From: [Clostridium] ultunense DSM 10521
GTDB taxonomy: Bacteria; Bacillota; Clostridia; Tissierellales; Tepidimicrobiaceae
Direction: 5' to 3'
Length of the DNA stretch: 64,000 nucleotides
Assembly: GCF_000511955.1 (NCBI RefSeq)
Contig: NZ_AZSU01000002.1
Location: 587,487 to 651,486 of the forward strand
Position numbers and translations under genes: made by a program. Positions 8,765 through 17,253 of this stretch are shown piece by piece (within the stretch, counting starts at the first letter, position 1; each line of letters starts with the position of its first letter). The notes under the pieces were generated by a model. It was not told where the DNA came from. It made no database searches and saw nothing but the letters and a program-made list of their open reading frames with translations.

Positions 8765-8806
8765 AATAGGTTAGTTGCCTATACAGCATCTAACCTTTAT
8801 TTTTAT
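8765..8806 (+). terminator. Terminator of rpmE
   Basis: AGGTTAG pairs with CTAACCT around a 15-base loop, extended by A-T pairs and followed by TTTATTTTTATTT. Confidence 0.75.
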
Positions 8807-8823
8807 TTAAGATGATTTAAACA

Positions 8824-8965
8824 ATGGAGAATTGACAAGGGACAATGAACAATTTTAAATAACTGTCATTCTGAGGCGAAGGCCATAGGCACACTCATTG
8901 AATTAAGCTAAGGAAGCCGAAGAATCTAAGACCCTAAATAATTGTGCATTGTGAATTGAAGAAAA
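8824..8965. repeat. Intergenic repeat region with GACAATT-type units and a CATTCTGAG unit
   Basis: Contains AATGGAGAATTGAC, GGGACAATGAACAATT and AATTGTGCATTGTGAATTG, variants of a unit also present at about 39190, 49966, 51256 and 56899. In the middle lies CTGTCATTCTGAG followed 53 bases on by GAAGAATCT, which recalls a short interspersed sequence found between genes of many bacteria. No reading frame is supported. Confidence 0.55.
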
Positions 8966-8979
8966 AGGATGTTAAAAAA

Positions 8980-9933
8980 ATGAAGATAAAAGATCTTAAT
9001 AGAGTTCCAAAACATATAACCACTATAGGCGGGCAAGCCTTAATCGAAGGCATATTAATGCGAGGGCCAAAGGATTTGGCCATTGCAGTAAGAAAGCCAG
9101 ATGATGAAATAATATTGAAAAAAGAGAAACTAAACACCTTAGGTATGAGATATAAATTTTTCAGTCTTCCTTTAATAAGAGGTGTAGTGGGACTAATAGA
9201 ATCTATGGCCTTTGGAATAAGGGCTTTAATGTATTCTGCTGAATTCTATGAAGAAGATATGGAAGAGGAAAATAAGGAGACCTTCTTAGATAAGGTTTTT
9301 AAGGATAAAAAGGAAGAGGCGGAAATAGTATTTACTCTAATGATATCTTTAGCATTTACCGTTCTACTTTTTATATTATTACCTAGCCTTATCACTAACT
9401 TTTTCAAAAAAGGGATAGAAAGACCATTTATATTAAACTTAATAGAGGGTTTAGTCCGTATTATGCTATTTCTCATATATGTAACTTTAGTATCTAAAAT
9501 GGAGGACATAGGTAGAGTCTTTGAATACCATGGCGCAGAACATAAGACCATCCATTGTTATGAAAACGGTGATCCCCTAACTGTGGAAAATGTGAAAAAA
9601 TATCCTATATTACATCCTAGATGTGGAACAAGTTTTTTATTCATGGTTATGATTGTAAGTATTTTAGTTCTGTCCTTCTTTGGTTGGCCTAATCCTTTAC
9701 AAAGGGTTTTGATAAGGCTCTTAATGTTTCCTGTAATAGCAGGGATTTCTTATGAAATCAATAGGGTTATTGGTAAAAGCAATTCAGCTGTTGCTTATTT
9801 TCTATCCTATCCTGGATTATTAATACAGAGGATGGCTACAGTCAAGGAGCCAGATGAAGCCCAGATAGAAGTGGCTATAGAAGCGTTAAAGGCAGTTCTT
9901 ACAGACAAAAGGGAAGAAGACCTATGGACATAA
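8980..9933 (+). CDS. DUF1385 (YqhQ-type) membrane protein
   Basis: 317 residues. The family opening TTIGGQALIEGILMRGPK is present, followed by an amphipathic region, membrane segments at about 125-155, 165-185, 215-240 and 245-265, and the conserved EYHGAEHKTIHCYENGD and HPRCGTSFL motifs between them. Function is not established; the family is a polytopic membrane protein of Firmicutes and others. Start is ATG 8980 after AAAGGATG; an upstream in-frame TTG runs through intergenic repeat sequence and is rejected. The stop overlaps the prmC start by ten bases, so translation is probably coupled. The gene regularly lies between rpmE and prmC/prfA in Clostridia. Confidence 0.88.
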   Translation: MKIKDLNRVPKHITTIGGQALIEGILMRGPKDLAIAVRKPDDEIILKKEKLNTLGMRYKFFSLPLIRGVVGLIESMAFGIRALMYSAEFYEEDMEEENKETFLDKVFKDKKEEAEIVFTLMISLAFTVLLFILLPSLITNFFKKGIERPFILNLIEGLVRIMLFLIYVTLVSKMEDIGRVFEYHGAEHKTIHCYENGDPLTVENVKKYPILHPRCGTSFLFMVMIVSILVLSFFGWPNPLQRVLIRLLMFPVIAGISYEINRVIGKSNSAVAYFLSYPGLLIQRMATVKEPDEAQIEVAIEALKAVLTDKREEDLWT

Positions 9934-10799
9934 ATCAATTATTGCAAAGAGGAGTAGATCTGATAAAGGATAGACCTTATACAAACCCTGTATTAGAGGC
10001 TACTCTTTTATTAAGCAAATTATTAAATGTGGATAAAACCTATATCTATACCCATGGAAAGGATAAAGTATCCAGACCTATTATGGATAAATTTCTAGAA
10101 TTGATGGAGAAAAGAGCTGAAGGATATCCTATCCAATATATTATCAATGAGAAGGAATTCATGGGTTTAGATTTCTATGTAGATGAAGGGGTTTTAATTC
10201 CCCGGTCTGATACGGAAATCCTTGTGGAGTATGTTCTAGAATATATTGATAATAAATATAAAGGTAAACCCATAAATATACTGGATTTAGGCATAGGCAG
10301 TGGCACTATAGCTTTGAGCATCGCTTATTATAAAAAGAATGCTAATGTATATGGAGTGGATCTACATGATATTCCATTGAAGATAGCAAGAATAAATAAG
10401 GAAAGATTTAAACTAAATAATGTAAATTTATTTAAGGGGGATTTGTTTCAAGGAGTAGAGGGATTAGGAGAAAAATTCCATATTATTACTTCAAATCCTC
10501 CCTATATTCCTAAAAGGGAAATAGAGACCCTTCAAGAAGAAGTTAAGGATTATGAGCCTAAAGAAGCTTTAGATGGGGGAGAGGATGGGCTAGATTTCTA
10601 TAGGAGAATAATCCCTGAAAGCAAGGAATATCTAATTAAGGACGGCTTATTGATTTTTGAAATAGGTTATGACCAAAGTAAGCAGATAACGAATATGATG
10701 GTAGATGAGGGATTTGAAAATGTAGGGATATTAAAGGATTTGCAAGGGCTAGATAGGGTGGTTTTAGGAATAATGGGTAAAAGGAGTTGGAATAGATGA
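9924..10799 (+). CDS. prmC: Peptide chain release factor N5-glutamine methyltransferase PrmC (HemK)
   Basis: Methylates the glutamine of the GGQ motif in release factors, using S-adenosylmethionine. 291 residues: helical N-terminal substrate-binding domain at about 1-90, linker with GLDFYVDEGVLIPRSDTE, then the Rossmann methyltransferase domain with motif I ILDLGIGSGTIALS and the catalytic NPPY (TSNPPYIPKRE). Overlaps DUF1385 by ten bases and the next gene by four (ATGA), an obvious translational coupling chain. Its substrate RF1 is encoded a little over 1 kb downstream, with two transporter genes between. Confidence 0.95.
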   Translation: MDINQLLQRGVDLIKDRPYTNPVLEATLLLSKLLNVDKTYIYTHGKDKVSRPIMDKFLELMEKRAEGYPIQYIINEKEFMGLDFYVDEGVLIPRSDTEILVEYVLEYIDNKYKGKPINILDLGIGSGTIALSIAYYKKNANVYGVDLHDIPLKIARINKERFKLNNVNLFKGDLFQGVEGLGEKFHIITSNPPYIPKREIETLQEEVKDYEPKEALDGGEDGLDFYRRIIPESKEYLIKDGLLIFEIGYDQSKQITNMMVDEGFENVGILKDLQGLDRVVLGIMGKRSWNR

Positions 10800-11317
10800 A
10801 TCTTTTAATAAAGTTGTTTATCTCCTTTTTTAAAATAGGTGCTTTCAGTTTTGGTGGAGGATATGCAATGCTTCCATTAATAAAGGAGGAGGTAATCGAA
10901 GTCCATAATTGGCTAACCAATGCAGAATTTATAGATATTTTAGCAGTATCGGAAATGACTCCTGGGCCTATTGCCATAAATAGTGCTACCTTTCTAGGAT
11001 ATAGGGTATGCGGTATATTAGGTTCTATCGTGGCTACCATAGCAGTAGTTTTACCTTCTTTCATCATTATGAGCATTATATTCCACTTTTTAAATAAATT
11101 TAAAGATTCCCCCTATACGGATTGGTTTTTCATAGGTATTAGGCCAATAGTGTTAGGGTTAATAGCTTCGGCTTCTATCTCAGTGGCTATGGACGCCTTT
11201 ATAGATGTAAAATCTGTACTTATAAGCATAGGGGTATTTTATCTAGTTTCCTTTAAAAAGCTAAATCCAATATATGCAATTATATTGGCAGGAATAACTG
11301 GAGCAATCTTATATTAA
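10796..11317 (+). CDS. Chromate-transporter family half protein, first of a pair
   Basis: 173 residues, five to six hydrophobic segments. FFKIGAFSFGGGYAMLPLI at the start and EMTPGPIAINSATFLGYR near residue 55 are the hallmarks of a ChrA half domain. Short-chain ChrA proteins of this size come as two genes that together equal one long ChrA. Starts inside the prmC stop (ATGA overlap). The family exports chromate in some bacteria; in anaerobes the substrate is often unknown, so the name says nothing certain about resistance. Confidence 0.88.
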   Translation: MNLLIKLFISFFKIGAFSFGGGYAMLPLIKEEVIEVHNWLTNAEFIDILAVSEMTPGPIAINSATFLGYRVCGILGSIVATIAVVLPSFIIMSIIFHFLNKFKDSPYTDWFFIGIRPIVLGLIASASISVAMDAFIDVKSVLISIGVFYLVSFKKLNPIYAIILAGITGAILY

Positions 11318-11331
11318 GGTAGGTGGAATTT

Positions 11332-11871
11332 ATGCTTTTTGATATGTTTAAAACTTTTTTTAAAGTAGGCGCCTTCACCATTGGGGGAGGCTATGCTATG
11401 ATACCCATAATCCAAAAGGAAATAGTGGATAATAAAAATTGGATAAAAGAAGAGGAGTTTTTAGATATTATTGCCGTGTCTCAAGGTTCTCCTGGGCCTA
11501 TTGCTGTCAATGTTAGTATATTTGTTGGATATAAATTAAAAGGATTTAAAGGAGCTTTAGCTTGTACTTTAGGGACTACTTTACCTTCCTTTTTAATTAT
11601 ACTTTTAATTGCCACTGTATTTTTCCAATTTAGAAACAACCCTATTATTGAAAAAGTGTTTTTAGGCATAAGACCAGCAGTAGTAGCATTAATAGTATCT
11701 GCTGTATATCAGTTAGCAAAAAAATCCAAATTTAACTATAAAAAAATATCCATATCGGTAATAACTGCATTGCTTATAGTTTTTTTAAGCATCAGTCCTA
11801 TTTATTTAATATTAATAGGTGGTATAGGTTCCATACTATATTATAAAAACAAAGAGACTGAGGAAAAATAA
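11332..11871 (+). CDS. Chromate-transporter family half protein, second of a pair
   Basis: 179 residues with the same layout as its neighbour: FFKVGAFTIGGGYAMIPIIQ, then SQGSPGPIAVNVSIFVGYK. The pair should form the antiparallel two-domain transporter. ATG 11332 follows AGGTGG at five bases; an in-frame GTG at 11323 lies within that Shine-Dalgarno region and is rejected. Only 14 bases separate the two genes. Together they split the usual prmC-prfA neighbourhood, and prfA downstream has its own promoter. Confidence 0.88.
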   Translation: MLFDMFKTFFKVGAFTIGGGYAMIPIIQKEIVDNKNWIKEEEFLDIIAVSQGSPGPIAVNVSIFVGYKLKGFKGALACTLGTTLPSFLIILLIATVFFQFRNNPIIEKVFLGIRPAVVALIVSAVYQLAKKSKFNYKKISISVITALLIVFLSISPIYLILIGGIGSILYYKNKETEEK

Positions 11872-11914
11872 TTCTTTATAATATAGTACATTTATGCTAT
11901 TCTAAACTAATGGA

Positions 11915-11945
11915 TTGGATTTTTTAGCATTTTTCATGGTATAAT
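11915..11945 (+). promoter_or_regulatory. Promoter of prfA with extended -10
   Basis: TGGTATAAT at 11937-11945 is an extended -10 box. A TTGGAT lies 19 bases upstream, a suboptimal spacing. It would free prfA from the transporter genes before it. Confidence 0.6.
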
Positions 11946-12017
11946 ATATATGGACTATTAATTTGATTATAAAATTTATATCTATAAATTAAGAAGAGTT
12001 TGGAAAGGAGGTATAAT

Positions 12018-13085
12018 ATGTTAGAAAAATTATCCTTTATTGAAAAGAAATATAAAGAGTTGAGCCAGAAGATAATAGATCCCGAAATTATAAATAATAT
12101 TGAAGAATGGCAAAGACTCGTTAAAGAGCATGCAGATATAGAGCCAATTGTAATAAAATATAAGGAATATACTAGGGCTCAAAAGACTTTAGAAGAAGAT
12201 AAGGAAATGCTTAAAGAAAAATTAGATGATGAAATGAAAGAATTATTGAAGGAAGAAGTTGCTGAGTATGAAGAACTTATTGAAAATCTAGAAGAAGAAT
12301 TAAGGATACTCCTTATTCCAAAGGACCCAAATGACCATAAAAATGTAATCGTTGAAATAAGAGCAGGAGCTGGAGGAGACGAAGCAGGATTATTTGCAGG
12401 AGATCTATTTAGAATGTATAGTATGTATGCAGAAAGACAAGGGTGGAAGACGGAGCTGATGAGTTCTAATGAACAAGGAGTTGGTGGATTTAAGGAAGTC
12501 ATATTTATGATAAAAGGTAAAGGAGCCTATAGTAGGCTAAAATATGAGTCTGGAGTCCATAGGGTGCAGAGGGTACCTACAACTGAATCCAGTGGTAGGA
12601 TCCATACTTCTACAGCAACCGTTGCCGTATTACCAGAAGCTGAAGATATAGATATTGAGATAAATCAAAATGATATTAGGATTGATGTATTCCGTTCTTC
12701 TGGAAATGGTGGTCAAAGTGTTAACACTACCGATTCTGCCGTTAGAATTACCCATATTCCAACAGGAATGGTTGTATCTTGTCAGGATGAAAAATCCCAA
12801 CATAAAAACAGGGATAAGGCAATGAAAATATTAAAAACTAGACTGTATGACCAAATGATGAGAGAACAACATAATGAAATAGCTGAGGAAAGACGTTCTC
12901 AAGTAGGTACAGGAGATAGATCTGAAAGGATAAGGACTTATAATTTTCCTCAGGGAAGGATTACAGACCACAGAATCAATATGACCCTATATAAGTTGGA
13001 AAACTTCTTAGACGGGGATATTGATGAGATGATAGATGGTTTAATAACTTCAGATCAAGCAGAAAAGCTAAAACAAGTAGGTTAA
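12018..13085 (+). CDS. prfA: Peptide chain release factor 1
   Basis: Reads UAA and UAG in the ribosomal A site and triggers peptide release. 355 residues. The anticodon-like tripeptide is Pro-Thr-Thr ([14 protein letters not shown]), fitting the PxT pattern of RF1 and excluding RF2. The catalytic GGQ is in [17 protein letters not shown]; this glutamine is the PrmC target. Start ATG 12018 lies five bases after AAAGGAGGT; an upstream TTG frame is rejected. A strong terminator follows. Confidence 0.98.
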   Translation: MLEKLSFIEKKYKELSQKIIDPEIINNIEEWQRLVKEHADIEPIVIKYKEYTRAQKTLEEDKEMLKEKLDDEMKELLKEEVAEYEELIENLEEELRILLIPKDPNDHKNVIVEIRAGAGGDEAGLFAGDLFRMYSMYAERQGWKTELMSSNEQGVGGFKEVIFMIKGKGAYSRLKYESGVHRVQRVPTTESSGRIHTSTATVAVLPEAEDIDIEINQNDIRIDVFRSSGNGGQSVNTTDSAVRITHIPTGMVVSCQDEKSQHKNRDKAMKILKTRLYDQMMREQHNEIAEERRSQVGTGDRSERIRTYNFPQGRITDHRINMTLYKLENFLDGDIDEMIDGLITSDQAEKLKQVG

Positions 13086-13091
13086 TATAAG

Positions 13092-13124
13092 AACTCGGAT
13101 AGAAAATTCTATCCGAGTTTTCTA
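13092..13124 (+). terminator. Terminator of prfA
   Basis: AACTCGGATAGA pairs perfectly with TCTATCCGAGTT around a short loop, followed by TTTCT. Confidence 0.85.
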
Positions 13125-13173
13125 TGTTATAATATATGAAAAATGAAATATGGCTAAAGGGGGAAATCAATAT

Positions 13174-14793
13174 ATGAAATTTAATTTTGATCCGTTGATC
13201 TATCATTATCCATCTAGAAGGAATGTAATCTATGGTAAAAAGGGAATGGTTGCTACTGGAAATCCATTGGCAGCAAATGCTGGATTGGAAATATTGAAAA
13301 AAGGTGGCAATGCCATAGATGCTGCTATTGCAACAGCTGCAGCTTTAACGGTAGTGGAACCTACTGCCAATGGAATAGGTGGAGATGCTTTTGCATTAGT
13401 TTGGTCAAGGGGAAAACTTCATGGCCTTAATGCTAGTGGACCTTCTCCTAAAAAGATAAGTATAGATGCTTTAAAAGAAAGGGGATTAGATGGAATTCCT
13501 ACAACTGGAGTAATACCAGTAAATGTGCCAGGTGCTCCTGCAGCTTGGGCTGAGTTATGGAAAAAATTTGGCTCAGCATTGGAATTTAAGGAACTATTAA
13601 AACCTGCTATTTCCTATGCAAAAGAAGGATTCATTATCCAACCTGGTGTCGGTAGTGTATGGGAAAAATCCTTCTATAAATATTCCAAAGTATTAAAGAA
13701 GGATAAGGCTATTCAAGGATGGTTTGACACCTTTGCACCAGAAGGCAAATTAATGAAAGCTGGAGATTTGCTCTGTTTAGAGCATCATGGGAATACATTA
13801 GAAGAAATAGGGGATACCCTTTCTGAAAGCATATATAGAGGGGAATTGGCGGAAAAAATAGCTAATTTCTTTAAAGAAAATGGCGGATTTTTAGAGTTAT
13901 CCGATTTAGAAGAATACTATCCAGAATGGGTAGAACCAATTTCCATCGATTATAAAGGTTATGATATTTATCAATTACCTCCAAATGGACATGGGATTAC
14001 GGTTTTAATGGCATTGAATATATTAAAACAATTAGAACTGGGAGAGATGAATTCCTTTAACAGTACCCATTACCAAATAGAAGCTCTTAAATTAGCCTTT
14101 GTAGATGTACAGAAATATGTAGCAGATCCTAGGGCTATGAAAGTTACCGTGGATGAACTTTTATCAATGGAGTATGCAAAGAATAGAGCTAAATTGATTA
14201 ATCATAAGGCGCTAATGCCTGAAGTTGGTAAACCATCCCAAAGTGGTACTGTTTATTTAGCCACTGCAGATCAATACGGAAATATGGTTTCTTTCATTCA
14301 AAGCAACTATATGGGATTTGGCTCAGGTATAGTTATTCCAAATACGGGAATAGCGATGCATAATAGAGGTTGTAATTTTAATTTAGATCCGGAATCAGCT
14401 AACTGTTTGGAAGGAGGTAAAAAATCCTACCATACCATAATACCAGGATTCTTAATGAGAGATGGAAAGCCTGTAGGCCCTTTCGGGGTAATGGGAGGAT
14501 TTATGCAACCCCAAGGCCATTTACAAGTGTTAATAAATACCATAGAGTATAAATTAAATCCTCAGGATGCTCTAGATAGGCCTAGATGGCAATGGACTGG
14601 AGATAGGACTATAGAAATTGAACAGTCCTTAGACAATAATCTTGCCTTACAATTAGAAAGGGCAGGTCATGATATAGTAGTAAAGGCAGATAGTACGGGT
14701 TTTGGTAGGGGAGAAATTATTTGGAGAGATGATAATGGAGTTCTATGCGGCGCCTGTGAACCTAGAACCGACGGATACGTAGCCGTTTGGTAG
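13174..14793 (+). CDS. Gamma-glutamyltransferase family Ntn-hydrolase
   Basis: 539 residues. The family opening MVATGNPLAANAGLEILKKG, the GNAIDAAIATAAALTVVEP segment and GGDAFALVW are present. The self-cleavage and nucleophile threonine should be near residue 358 in GTVYLATADQYGN, placed seven residues before the conserved Asp as in Escherichia coli Ggt. No signal peptide is visible, so the enzyme is probably cytosolic, which is unusual for glutathione-degrading Ggt. Substrate may be gamma-glutamyl compounds or another amide; oxamate amidohydrolase belongs to the same fold. ATG 13174 follows AAAGGGGG. Monocistronic, converging on the ZIP gene with one base between the stop codons. Confidence 0.88.
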   Translation: MKFNFDPLIYHYPSRRNVIYGKKGMVATGNPLAANAGLEILKKGGNAIDAAIATAAALTVVEPTANGIGGDAFALVWSRGKLHGLNASGPSPKKISIDALKERGLDGIPTTGVIPVNVPGAPAAWAELWKKFGSALEFKELLKPAISYAKEGFIIQPGVGSVWEKSFYKYSKVLKKDKAIQGWFDTFAPEGKLMKAGDLLCLEHHGNTLEEIGDTLSESIYRGELAEKIANFFKENGGFLELSDLEEYYPEWVEPISIDYKGYDIYQLPPNGHGITVLMALNILKQLELGEMNSFNSTHYQIEALKLAFVDVQKYVADPRAMKVTVDELLSMEYAKNRAKLINHKALMPEVGKPSQSGTVYLATADQYGNMVSFIQSNYMGFGSGIVIPNTGIAMHNRGCNFNLDPESANCLEGGKKSYHTIIPGFLMRDGKPVGPFGVMGGFMQPQGHLQVLINTIEYKLNPQDALDRPRWQWTGDRTIEIEQSLDNNLALQLERAGHDIVVKADSTGFGRGEIIWRDDNGVLCGACEPRTDGYVAVW

Positions 14794-14794
14794 A

Positions 14795-15505
14795 TTAAAA
14801 ATATAATATAATTCCGATAACAAATCCCATTATTATGCCTATAGAGGATGCCCTCCCTTTGTGGAGGGTTTTTGCACTAGGGATGATTTCATCGCTAATT
14901 ATATATAGCATAGTACCTCCAGCAAAGGATAGACATAGGGAAATAAATGTATTTGAAATCATACCTACATAAGCACCTAAAAAGGCACCTATTCCTGTAG
15001 GAATTCCCGTTAATATGGTGTAGAATATGATTTTTAGAGGAGATTTTTTTCCAACTTTTAGAGGAATAGCCATGGATAACCCTTCAGGTATATTATGTAA
15101 TAACATAGCTAAGGAAAGGACTGGTCCTAAATTAGACCCCATTAAAAAACTAGAACCTAAGGCCAAACCTTCAGGAAAATTATGTACTGCTATACTAATG
15201 CCTAGAAGCAAACTACTCTTCATAAGAGGATTTTTTACTATGTTTTCTATATGGTTTTCAACAAATACAACTAATAATATTCCTAATATAATGCCTATAA
15301 TAGAAATATATAAGCCCCCTAGAATAAAGGACTCAGGTAAAAGGTGGAAGGTGACAATAAATAACATAAATCCACCAGTTAACCCTAATAGGAAAGATAA
15401 AGTTCTATCCGTATTTCTAATGAATAAAGAAGCCAACCCACCAAGGCCTGTGCCTACCACACCCACTACAAAACCATAGATTGTTATTATCCACAATTCT
15501 TTCAT
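14795..15505 (-). CDS. ZIP-family divalent metal transporter
   Basis: 236 residues, about eight membrane segments. The two metal-site helices are plain: HNFPEGLALGSSF and LLHNIPEGLSMAIP. A glycine-rich first helix and EIIPSAKTLHKG near the end are also family features. Likely imports zinc or another divalent cation into the cytosol; the exact metal cannot be told. RBS AAGGGTGAG lies three bases before ATG 15505. The gene ends one base from the convergent upstream gene, with no terminator hairpin seen between them. Confidence 0.93.
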   Translation of the reverse strand: MKELWIITIYGFVVGVVGTGLGGLASLFIRNTDRTLSFLLGLTGGFMLFIVTFHLLPESFILGGLYISIIGIILGILLVVFVENHIENIVKNPLMKSSLLLGISIAVHNFPEGLALGSSFLMGSNLGPVLSLAMLLHNIPEGLSMAIPLKVGKKSPLKIIFYTILTGIPTGIGAFLGAYVGMISNTFISLCLSFAGGTMLYIISDEIIPSAKTLHKGRASSIGIIMGFVIGIILYF

Positions 15506-15571
15506 ACTCTCACCCTTTCTATATAATTAATATTCTAAGGGAGAGATAATAAGAACAGAAATCTACTAACA

Positions 15572-15618
15572 GAACATATGTGTTGATATGTTCAATAAAA
15601 TATGATAATCTATATAAT
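15572..15618 (+). promoter_or_regulatory. Promoter of the restriction-modification operon with a dyad operator
   Basis: GAACATAT (15572-15579) and ATATGTTC (15586-15593) form a perfect 8-bp dyad with a 6-base spacer. TATAAT lies at 15613-15618; the dyad covers the -35 position, where only a TTCAAT at 15591 is found. A bound dimer would block polymerase. The methyltransferase start is 40 bases downstream. Confidence 0.6.
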
Positions 15619-15658
15619 GAGATTTAAGTAAGTTAAGGAATAAGGAGAGGATATATCG

Positions 15659-17248
15659 ATGGATAATAATCGGGAAAAATTAATGACGATTCAAGAGGCT
15701 AGTGAATGGGCAAGTGTTTATTTGGATAGGGAAGTAACCACATCTAACATATCCTACTTAATACAATATGGAAGAATAAGGAAGATGGAAAACAATGGAA
15801 ACACTCAAGTATCAAAAATGGATTTAATAAAATATTATGAATCCTATTTAGGAAAAAGAGAAATAAGTTGGAAAAAACAATTAGGAAATGATTTAAACTG
15901 GGGACTGTCTTTTGATCATTTAAGGGAAGCAGATACTACAAAACATGTACATAGATTGCATCCTTATAAAGGAAAGTTTATTCCCCAGCTAGTGGAATAT
16001 TTTTTGGATGACCATATTGACGATTATAAAGGTGAAGTTTACTTTGATAGGGGTGATATTGTTCTTGATCCTTTCTGTGGCAGTGGAACTACACTTGTTC
16101 AGGCCAATGAACTAGGTATACATGCTATAGGAATCGATATTTCAGAATTCAATACATTTATCAGCAATGCTAAGATTGGAAGATATGATATCCAGGATAT
16201 TAGATATGAAACCAATAGAATATTAAAAGTGTTAAATGAAATGGCTAAGTCTTCAAATATAATAAAATTTGAAGATGAATTATCTACTTTGTTATCAGAA
16301 TTTAATAATAAGTACTTTCCTTCACCAGAATATAAGCGCAGGGTAAGGAACAAGGAGATAGATGGCAAAAAATATGGGGAAGAAAAAGAGAAAGAATTTT
16401 TATCTATATACTATGGTTTAATAGATAAATATGGAATTAAACTAAAACAAGACAGCGACAAAACTTTTTTAGATAAATGGTATATAAAAAATGTTCGGCA
16501 AGAAATAGACATGGCCTTTGATTTAATTAGAAATATTGAAAATATACAAACAAAAAAAATAGCAGCTCTAATTCTAAGTAGAACTATGCGCTCCTGTCGC
16601 GCTACTACCCATTCTGATTTAGCAACATTGAAGGATCCTATATTAGCTACTTATTATTGCCATAAGCATGGGAAAATTTGCAAACCTTTATTTACAATAT
16701 CTAATTGGTTTTATAGATATAGTCGTGATACTATAAAACGATTGAAAGAGTTTGACCAATTAAGAACTAATTCATATCAAATATGTTTAAGTGGAGATTC
16801 TAGGAATATTAACATTCTTGAAAATTTAAGAGAAAAAAGTGAATACTTTTATGAGTTGGTAAAGGAAAATAAAATAAATGGTATTTTTACAAGTCCTCCC
16901 TATGTAGGTCTAATAGACTATCATGAACAACATGCATATGCCTATGATTTATTTGGATTTAATAGGCGAGATGATTTGGAAATAGGTCCTCTTTTTAGAG
17001 GAAGAGGAATAGAAGCCAGAAAATCCTATGTGGAAGGTATTTCGGAAGTATTGATAAATTGTAAAAAGTTTTTAGTTGATGATTTTAATATCTTCATAGT
17101 AGCCAATGATAGATATAATCTATATCCAGAGATTGCAAAAAGATCTGGTTTAAAAATAGTTAATCAATTCAAAAGGCCAGTTTTAAATCGAACCGAAAAA
17201 GATAAAAGCGCCTATTCTGAGATAATATTCCATATGAAGAGGGGGTAG
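15659..17248 (+). CDS. Type II DNA methyltransferase (N4-cytosine or N6-adenine) with N-terminal HTH-like domain
   Basis: 529 residues. Motif I DPFCGSGTT lies near residue 140 and the catalytic SPPY (FTSPPYVGLIDYHEQ) near 412, about 270 residues later, so the target-recognition region lies between them. SPPY favours N4-cytosine, though N6-adenine cannot be excluded. Residues 1-65 (TIQEASEWASVYLDRE then TSNISYLIQYGRIRKMENNG) look like an excisionase/MerR-like winged helix, which is unusual here and may bind the promoter dyad upstream. The partner nuclease starts five bases after the stop. Protects host DNA at the site cut by that nuclease. Confidence 0.9.
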   Translation: MDNNREKLMTIQEASEWASVYLDREVTTSNISYLIQYGRIRKMENNGNTQVSKMDLIKYYESYLGKREISWKKQLGNDLNWGLSFDHLREADTTKHVHRLHPYKGKFIPQLVEYFLDDHIDDYKGEVYFDRGDIVLDPFCGSGTTLVQANELGIHAIGIDISEFNTFISNAKIGRYDIQDIRYETNRILKVLNEMAKSSNIIKFEDELSTLLSEFNNKYFPSPEYKRRVRNKEIDGKKYGEEKEKEFLSIYYGLIDKYGIKLKQDSDKTFLDKWYIKNVRQEIDMAFDLIRNIENIQTKKIAALILSRTMRSCRATTHSDLATLKDPILATYYCHKHGKICKPLFTISNWFYRYSRDTIKRLKEFDQLRTNSYQICLSGDSRNINILENLREKSEYFYELVKENKINGIFTSPPYVGLIDYHEQHAYAYDLFGFNRRDDLEIGPLFRGRGIEARKSYVEGISEVLINCKKFLVDDFNIFIVANDRYNLYPEIAKRSGLKIVNQFKRPVLNRTEKDKSAYSEIIFHMKRG

Positions 17249-17253
17249 AATAG

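Noticed and set aside
15027-15479. 150-codon plus-strand frame inside the ZIP gene
   Set aside because: The minus strand has both ZIP metal-site motifs; this frame is only its complement.
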